Shown here in pieces: positions 62,172 to 64,000 of a stretch of DNA of 64,000 nucleotides. Source of the stretch: Chloroflexota bacterium (GTDB lineage Bacteria > Chloroflexota > Dormibacteria > Dormibacterales > Dormibacteraceae); the NCBI GenBank assembly GCA_005887685.1, contig VBHJ01000007.1:1-64000 (forward strand), given 5' to 3'. The position numbers and the translations under genes were made by a program. The notes under the pieces were generated by a model that saw nothing but the letters and a program-made list of their open reading frames with translations, was not told the DNA's origin and made no database searches. Numbering within the stretch: position 1 is the first letter of the stretch; each line of letters opens with the position of its first letter.

Positions 62172-63653
62172 ATGAACGACCCGCTGGCTAGTGTGGCCGA
62201 TACAGACTGGCTTTTTGTGCTGGGGGCGCTACTGTTAGGCGGCAAGGTGTCGTCCGCACACTCCGGTCAGTGGCGCGAGCATTTCGCCGGGGTGGACCTG
62301 CCCGTCCCAACCCTCGGCGGAGGGACCGTCACTGGCATCAACTTCGACAACGCCGCCAGCACGCCGCCGCTCAAGCGCGTGCGCGACCTGGTCAACGGCT
62401 TCTCGGACGTCTACTCGAGCGTCCACCGGGGCACCGGGTACAAGTCGCGGCTGTCGACCGAGGCATACGAGCAGGCGCGGGAGCGCGTGGCTCAATTTCT
62501 CGGCGTCGACGAGAAGCACCAGGTCGTCATCTTCGTCAAGGGGACGACCGACGCCTTGAACCGGATCGCGGCCGAGGAGGCGCGGCTCGACGGCCGCCAG
62601 GTGCTGGTGACCGAGATGGAGCATCATGCCGACCTTTTGCCCTGGCGGCATCGCAGCGGCCACGTGATGGTCGGCCTGTCGGACGACGGGCACATCGACC
62701 TCGACGCGATCGAGTCCGCGTTGAAGCAAAGCCACGGCAAGATCAGCCTGGTGGCCGTGTGCGGCGCGTCGAATGTGACGGGTTTCGTGTCGCCCATCCA
62801 CGACGTCGCCGAGCTCGCCCATCGCTACGGCGCACGCATCTCCGTCGATGCGGCGCAGCTGGCGCCCCACCACCGCATCGACGTGCGCCCGGCGGACGAT
62901 CCCGGGCACCTCGACTTCGTATCGCTTTCCGGGCACAAGATGTACGCGCCCTACGGCGCCGGGGTGCTGGTCGCGCCACGCGAATTTTTCGCGGGCGCCC
63001 CTGAGGTCATGGGCGGCGGGGCAATCGACATCGTCACGTGGGACGACACGGTCTGGGCCGACCTGCCGGACCGCGAAGAAGCCGGGTCTCCGAACGTGAT
63101 CGGCGCCGTCGCCATGGGCGCAGCCATCGAAACGCTGCTCGAGCTCGGCTTCGACGAGATGCTCGACCACGAATCCAGCCTTGGATCGCGAATGCTCGGC
63201 GGTTTGAGTGACATCGGCGGGGTCGGCGTCCTCGGCAGCGTTGAAGCATGCACGCCGGGTGGCCGGCTGGCGCTCGCCAGCTTCGTCGTCGAGGGCCTGC
63301 ATCACGGTCTGGTGGCGGCGGCGCTGAGCCACGAGTGGGGCATCGCCGTGCGCCACGGATGCTTCTGCGCCAATCCCTACGTCTTCCATCTCCTGCACAT
63401 GGGCAGGGATGAGGTGGTCGCGGTGGAGGGCGAGGTGACGGCCGGACGGCGCAAGGCTCTACCCGGCGCGGTGCGCGCGAGCCTTGCTCCTTACAACACG
63501 GAGGCCGAGGTCGACCGGTTCCTCGAGGCGGTGCGCCAGGTCGCCCGCGGCAAGGTCAAGGCAACATACGAGCAGGCGGCCGATGGCACATACGCGCCTG
63601 CTGGCGGATGGCCCCGGGTGCCTAGCCTGCTCCACGCCTTCGTGAAAGACTAG
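62172..63653 (+). CDS. Class V aminotransferase-fold enzyme (cysteine-desulfurase-like)
   Basis: 493 residues from ATG 62172; the track ORF runs back into the antisense of the regulator. PLP enzyme: NFDNAASTPPL, EMEHHADLLPWR, and the cofactor lysine in SLSGHKMYAPYGAGVLV. HGCFCANPYVFHLL has cysteines near where desulfurases carry the sulfur-accepting Cys. About 50 residues of N-terminal extension and a long tail are atypical for SufS/IscS, and no suf or isc genes adjoin it, so the substrate is uncertain. Confidence 0.85.
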   Translation: MNDPLASVADTDWLFVLGALLLGGKVSSAHSGQWREHFAGVDLPVPTLGGGTVTGINFDNAASTPPLKRVRDLVNGFSDVYSSVHRGTGYKSRLSTEAYEQARERVAQFLGVDEKHQVVIFVKGTTDALNRIAAEEARLDGRQVLVTEMEHHADLLPWRHRSGHVMVGLSDDGHIDLDAIESALKQSHGKISLVAVCGASNVTGFVSPIHDVAELAHRYGARISVDAAQLAPHHRIDVRPADDPGHLDFVSLSGHKMYAPYGAGVLVAPREFFAGAPEVMGGGAIDIVTWDDTVWADLPDREEAGSPNVIGAVAMGAAIETLLELGFDEMLDHESSLGSRMLGGLSDIGGVGVLGSVEACTPGGRLALASFVVEGLHHGLVAAALSHEWGIAVRHGCFCANPYVFHLLHMGRDEVVAVEGEVTAGRRKALPGAVRASLAPYNTEAEVDRFLEAVRQVARGKVKATYEQAADGTYAPAGGWPRVPSLLHAFVKD

Positions 63654-63661
63654 TCAGCGCA

Positions 63662-63853
63662 ATGCTCAAGTTTCTCGTCGAGGTGCTGCTGGCGATCTTC
63701 CTCCACCCCGTCGCTTTCGTTCTCTGCGTGATCGACATCGTCAATCGCAAAGAGATGGGCGGCGTGGCGAAGGTGCTGTGGATCATCATCAGCTTCTTCT
63801 GGGGTATCGGCCCCATCCTCTACATCCTTCTTGGCGGTGGAAAGTTCTGGTAG
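63662..63853 (+). CDS. Small membrane protein, PLDc_N-like
   Basis: 63 residues with two membrane helices. KVLWIIISFFWGIGPILYILLGG matches the short N-terminal domain of cardiolipin-synthase-like phospholipases (PLDc_N), which also exists as a stand-alone protein of unknown function. Starts eight bases after the aminotransferase stop. Confidence 0.8.
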   Translation: MLKFLVEVLLAIFLHPVAFVLCVIDIVNRKEMGGVAKVLWIIISFFWGIGPILYILLGGGKFW

Positions 63854-64000
63854 CACGCTGAGGGATCGCGCGGCGACCAGGGCGCTGGTCCTGGGTCTGC
63901 TCGCGTTGCCGTTCGGCCTGTTGGCGCCGTTTGCGATTTTCAGCGGAGCGCGCTCACTGCGGAGGATTCGTGCGTCCGACGGAGCGCTGCGTGGAGCAAC
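63837..64000 (+). CDS. DUF4190-like membrane protein, 5' part only
   Basis: Open frame from GTG 63837 running off the window, too short for the ORF track. It overlaps the small membrane gene by 17 bases. The visible product begins MESSGSTLRDRAATRALVLG and continues with a hydrophobic helix (LLALPFGLLAPFAIFSGARS), resembling DUF4190-type small membrane proteins. Start and family are tentative. Confidence 0.5.
   Translation, partial: MESSGSTLRDRAATRALVLGLLALPFGLLAPFAIFSGARSLRRIRASDGALRGA

Overview
The window is a dense, high-G+C chromosomal segment with no phage, insertion sequence, plasmid or CRISPR signature. No stretch longer than 300 bases lacks a gene; the longest gaps are 57279-57565, 23387-23603 and 55178-55377. 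Features pointing to a Terrabacteria-type soil bacterium, most likely Chloroflexota or Candidatus Dormibacterota-like (inference, no marker gene is decisive), are: a short HisG paired with HisZ, an Actinobacteria-like argCJB-D-R-GH order, a split cytochrome b, DUF4173 and PucR/GAF proteins, and many promoters whose -10 box sits 7-9 bases before a start codon, suggesting widespread leaderless transcription.

Layout. 1-4766 (minus): lysS-serS-tRNA-Ser(UGA)-DUF4173 membrane protein-DUF2087 protein. 4786-15495 (minus): argC-J-B-D-R-G-H, then coaX, a GAF/HD-GYP signalling protein and an MBL-fold hydrolase, driven by an argC promoter carrying a good ARG box. 15585-21056 (minus): hisZ-G-D-B-H-F-I, ending in a hairpin just before the arg promoter. 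21119-21988: a TPR protein with an acidic tail. 22079-28979 (plus): two LivK-type binding proteins and a complete livHMGF transporter. 28985-40252 (minus): a long run from a GT4 glycosyltransferase through UDP-glucose dehydrogenase, UDP-glucuronate decarboxylase, apt, ahcY, a patatin, metK, a mannose-1-phosphate guanylyltransferase, a phosphohexomutase and a cupin, linking nucleotide-sugar supply with the SAM cycle. 40281-49799: more surface-polysaccharide genes (WecC-like dehydrogenase, epimerase, GT2, rmlB-C-A, Wzx-type flippase), interrupted by DNA polymerase IV and a DEDDh exonuclease. 49843-52775: trpS, then Rieske and a split cytochrome b. 52836-55177: DinB-like protein, a frameshifted GT2 glycosyltransferase and thioredoxin. 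55378-59011: glnK-amt (minus) and glnA (plus), a nitrogen-assimilation locus. 59076-64000: a SecY paralogue, a PucR-type regulator, a class V aminotransferase and small membrane proteins.

The most unusual observations are not gene families but sequence grammar. (1) Three essential-looking ORFs (argH, livG and an epimerase) have no ATG/GTG/TTG in the N-terminal part required by homology; each can start only at AUA or CUG within a 4-base stop/start overlap. (2) A dispersed ~125-bp element occurs twice (28116-28240, 36743-36869) at roughly 88% identity by hand alignment. It has long inverted ends in which base pairing is preserved by compensatory changes, so it looks like an undescribed structured RNA or hairpin mobile element. 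(3) A short palindrome centred on CCCCAT-NN-ATGGGG occurs four times and supplies stop and/or start codons of the genes it abuts. (4) Ten gene starts share a -10 box 7-9 bases upstream.

All calls are from reading the sequence and the supplied translations; nothing was searched against a database.
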